From contig JAJZUR010000088.1 of NCBI GenBank assembly GCA_021848375.1, forward strand, positions 1-6,092: a DNA stretch of 6,092 nucleotides. The letters are read 5' to 3'. The notes beneath the pieces were generated by a model, which saw only the letters and a program-made list of their open reading frames with translations, made no database searches and was not told the DNA's origin. Numbering within the stretch: position 1 is the first letter of the stretch; each line of letters opens with the position of its first letter. The position numbers and the translations under genes were made by a program. Source of the stretch: Pseudomonadota bacterium. Lineage in GTDB: Bacteria; Pseudomonadota; Gammaproteobacteria; UBA6186; Azoamicaceae. This document shows, in pieces, positions 5,370 through 6,092 of the stretch.

Positions 5370-6092
5370 TCAGTTTTTATTCCCATATGGATGGCACAGA
5401 TCCCATCATTTAAGTTCTGGTACTCACACTGATTTAATCCGGCTTCCTGCATCATCGCTTTTAAAGTTTCTTGATCAGGGTGCATCCGAATGGATTCGGC
5501 AAGATAGCGATAACTTGCTTCATCCTTTGCGATCCATTTACCAAGTTTTGGTAGAACTGAAAAAGAATAGGCATGATAGAAATCATTGAATATGTTTGAA
5601 GATACTTTGGAGAATTCTAAAATGACCACTCGTCCGCCCGGTTTTAAAACACGCACCATTTCTGAGAATACTTTTTCTTTATACGTTACATTGCGAAGTC
5701 CAAAGGCCATTATTATTCGATCAAAACAGTTATTCTTAAACGGCAGTATTTCAGCATTGGCTTCTACCAATGAAACGGGTTGTAAAATCCCTTTATCAAT
5801 CAGACGTTTACGTCCTTTTTGCAGCATGGCATCGTTGATATCGGCGAGAATGACTTTACCGGCAGATCCCACTTGTCTTGCAAATTGTTGGGAAAGATCG
5901 CCTGTGCCGCCTGCCAGATCTAAAACGTAATCGGTGGGACGAATATGACAACGGCTGACTGCTATGCGTTTCCAAATACGGTGTAAACCAAACGACATCA
6001 AATCGTTCATCAAATCATATTGGTTTGCAACCGATTGAAAAACCGATTTTACTCGCTCAGTTTTATGGGCAGTTGGTATAGATTGATAACCA
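5366..6092 (-). CDS. ubiE: Ubiquinone/menaquinone C-methyltransferase UbiE (5' end outside window)
   Basis: 241 residues are visible and the frame is open through the right edge. The first visible residues are GYQSIPTAHKTERVKSVFQS, then VANQYDLMNDLMSFGLHRIWKR, which align with E. coli UbiE from about residue 12. Only about 11 N-terminal residues are missing, and no internal TTG start at 6013 is needed. The enzyme transfers the C-2 methyl group from SAM to the demethylated benzoquinol ring in ubiquinone synthesis (and to demethylmenaquinol where menaquinone is made). Motifs: SAM loop VLDLAGGTGDLSQQ, ADINDAML, FGLRNVTYKEK, the family signature RVLKPGGRVVILEFSK, and YRYLAESIRMHPDQETLKAM near the C-terminus. 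The stop overlaps the ubiJ start. The promoter of the operon is presumably to the right of the window. Confidence 0.97.
   Translation of the reverse strand, partial: GYQSIPTAHKTERVKSVFQSVANQYDLMNDLMSFGLHRIWKRIAVSRCHIRPTDYVLDLAGGTGDLSQQFARQVGSAGKVILADINDAMLQKGRKRLIDKGILQPVSLVEANAEILPFKNNCFDRIIMAFGLRNVTYKEKVFSEMVRVLKPGGRVVILEFSKVSSNIFNDFYHAYSFSVLPKLGKWIAKDEASYRYLAESIRMHPDQETLKAMMQEAGLNQCEYQNLNDGICAIHMGIKTE

Noticed and set aside
5586..5930. 114-aa plus-strand frame inside ubiE
   Set aside because: It is antisense to a highly conserved UbiE region and has no motif of its own.

Overview
The window reads as chromosome from an AT-leaning gammaproteobacterium. The right two thirds (about 1763-6092, all minus strand) carry a ubiquinone-biosynthesis and Tat-export cluster. 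In transcription order it is ubiE (5' end cut by the window edge), ubiJ, ubiB, a HIT-family hinT-like gene, tatA, tatB and tatC. The ubiE-ubiJ-ubiB-tatABC order is the arrangement known from E. coli and relatives. The very short TatA and TatB, the HIT gene inserted between ubiB and tatA, and the compact AT-rich sequence would fit the Legionella/Coxiella branch, but that placement is inference.

The left third (1-1800) looks like accessory sequence. It starts with a short stretch without a convincing gene. Next is a plus-strand class I SAM-dependent methyltransferase with an N-terminal signal peptide (228-1070). A 17-bp inverted repeat follows immediately (1082-1141) and resembles a REP/MITE-type element. 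Last comes a decayed Fic (AMP-transferase-type) gene. The fic remnant has an in-frame TAA just before its conserved YYSNLIEG helix, and it is cut off just before the point where the HPFxxGNGR catalytic loop should be. At that break it meets the 3' end of tatC head-on, and the last roughly 13 TatC residues are encoded by the antisense strand of the fic remnant.

The minus-strand genes are packed with overlaps of 1 to 4 bases or gaps of 1 to 12 bases: ATGA between ubiE and ubiJ, 1 nt between ubiJ and ubiB, TAATG between ubiB and hinT, 12 nt between hinT and tatA, ATGA between tatA and tatB, and GTGA between tatB and tatC. They almost certainly form one operon with coupled translation, driven from a promoter beyond the right edge. 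UbiE, UbiJ and UbiB act in ubiquinone synthesis (C-methylation, lipid-intermediate scaffold, ATPase-like accessory factor). TatA, TatB and TatC form the twin-arginine translocase that exports folded proteins, many of them redox enzymes that feed the quinone pool. No tRNA, rRNA, CRISPR array or complete insertion sequence was seen. No entirely new system is evident. The best leads are the minimal TatB, the tatC-fic junction, the exported methyltransferase and the hairpin element.
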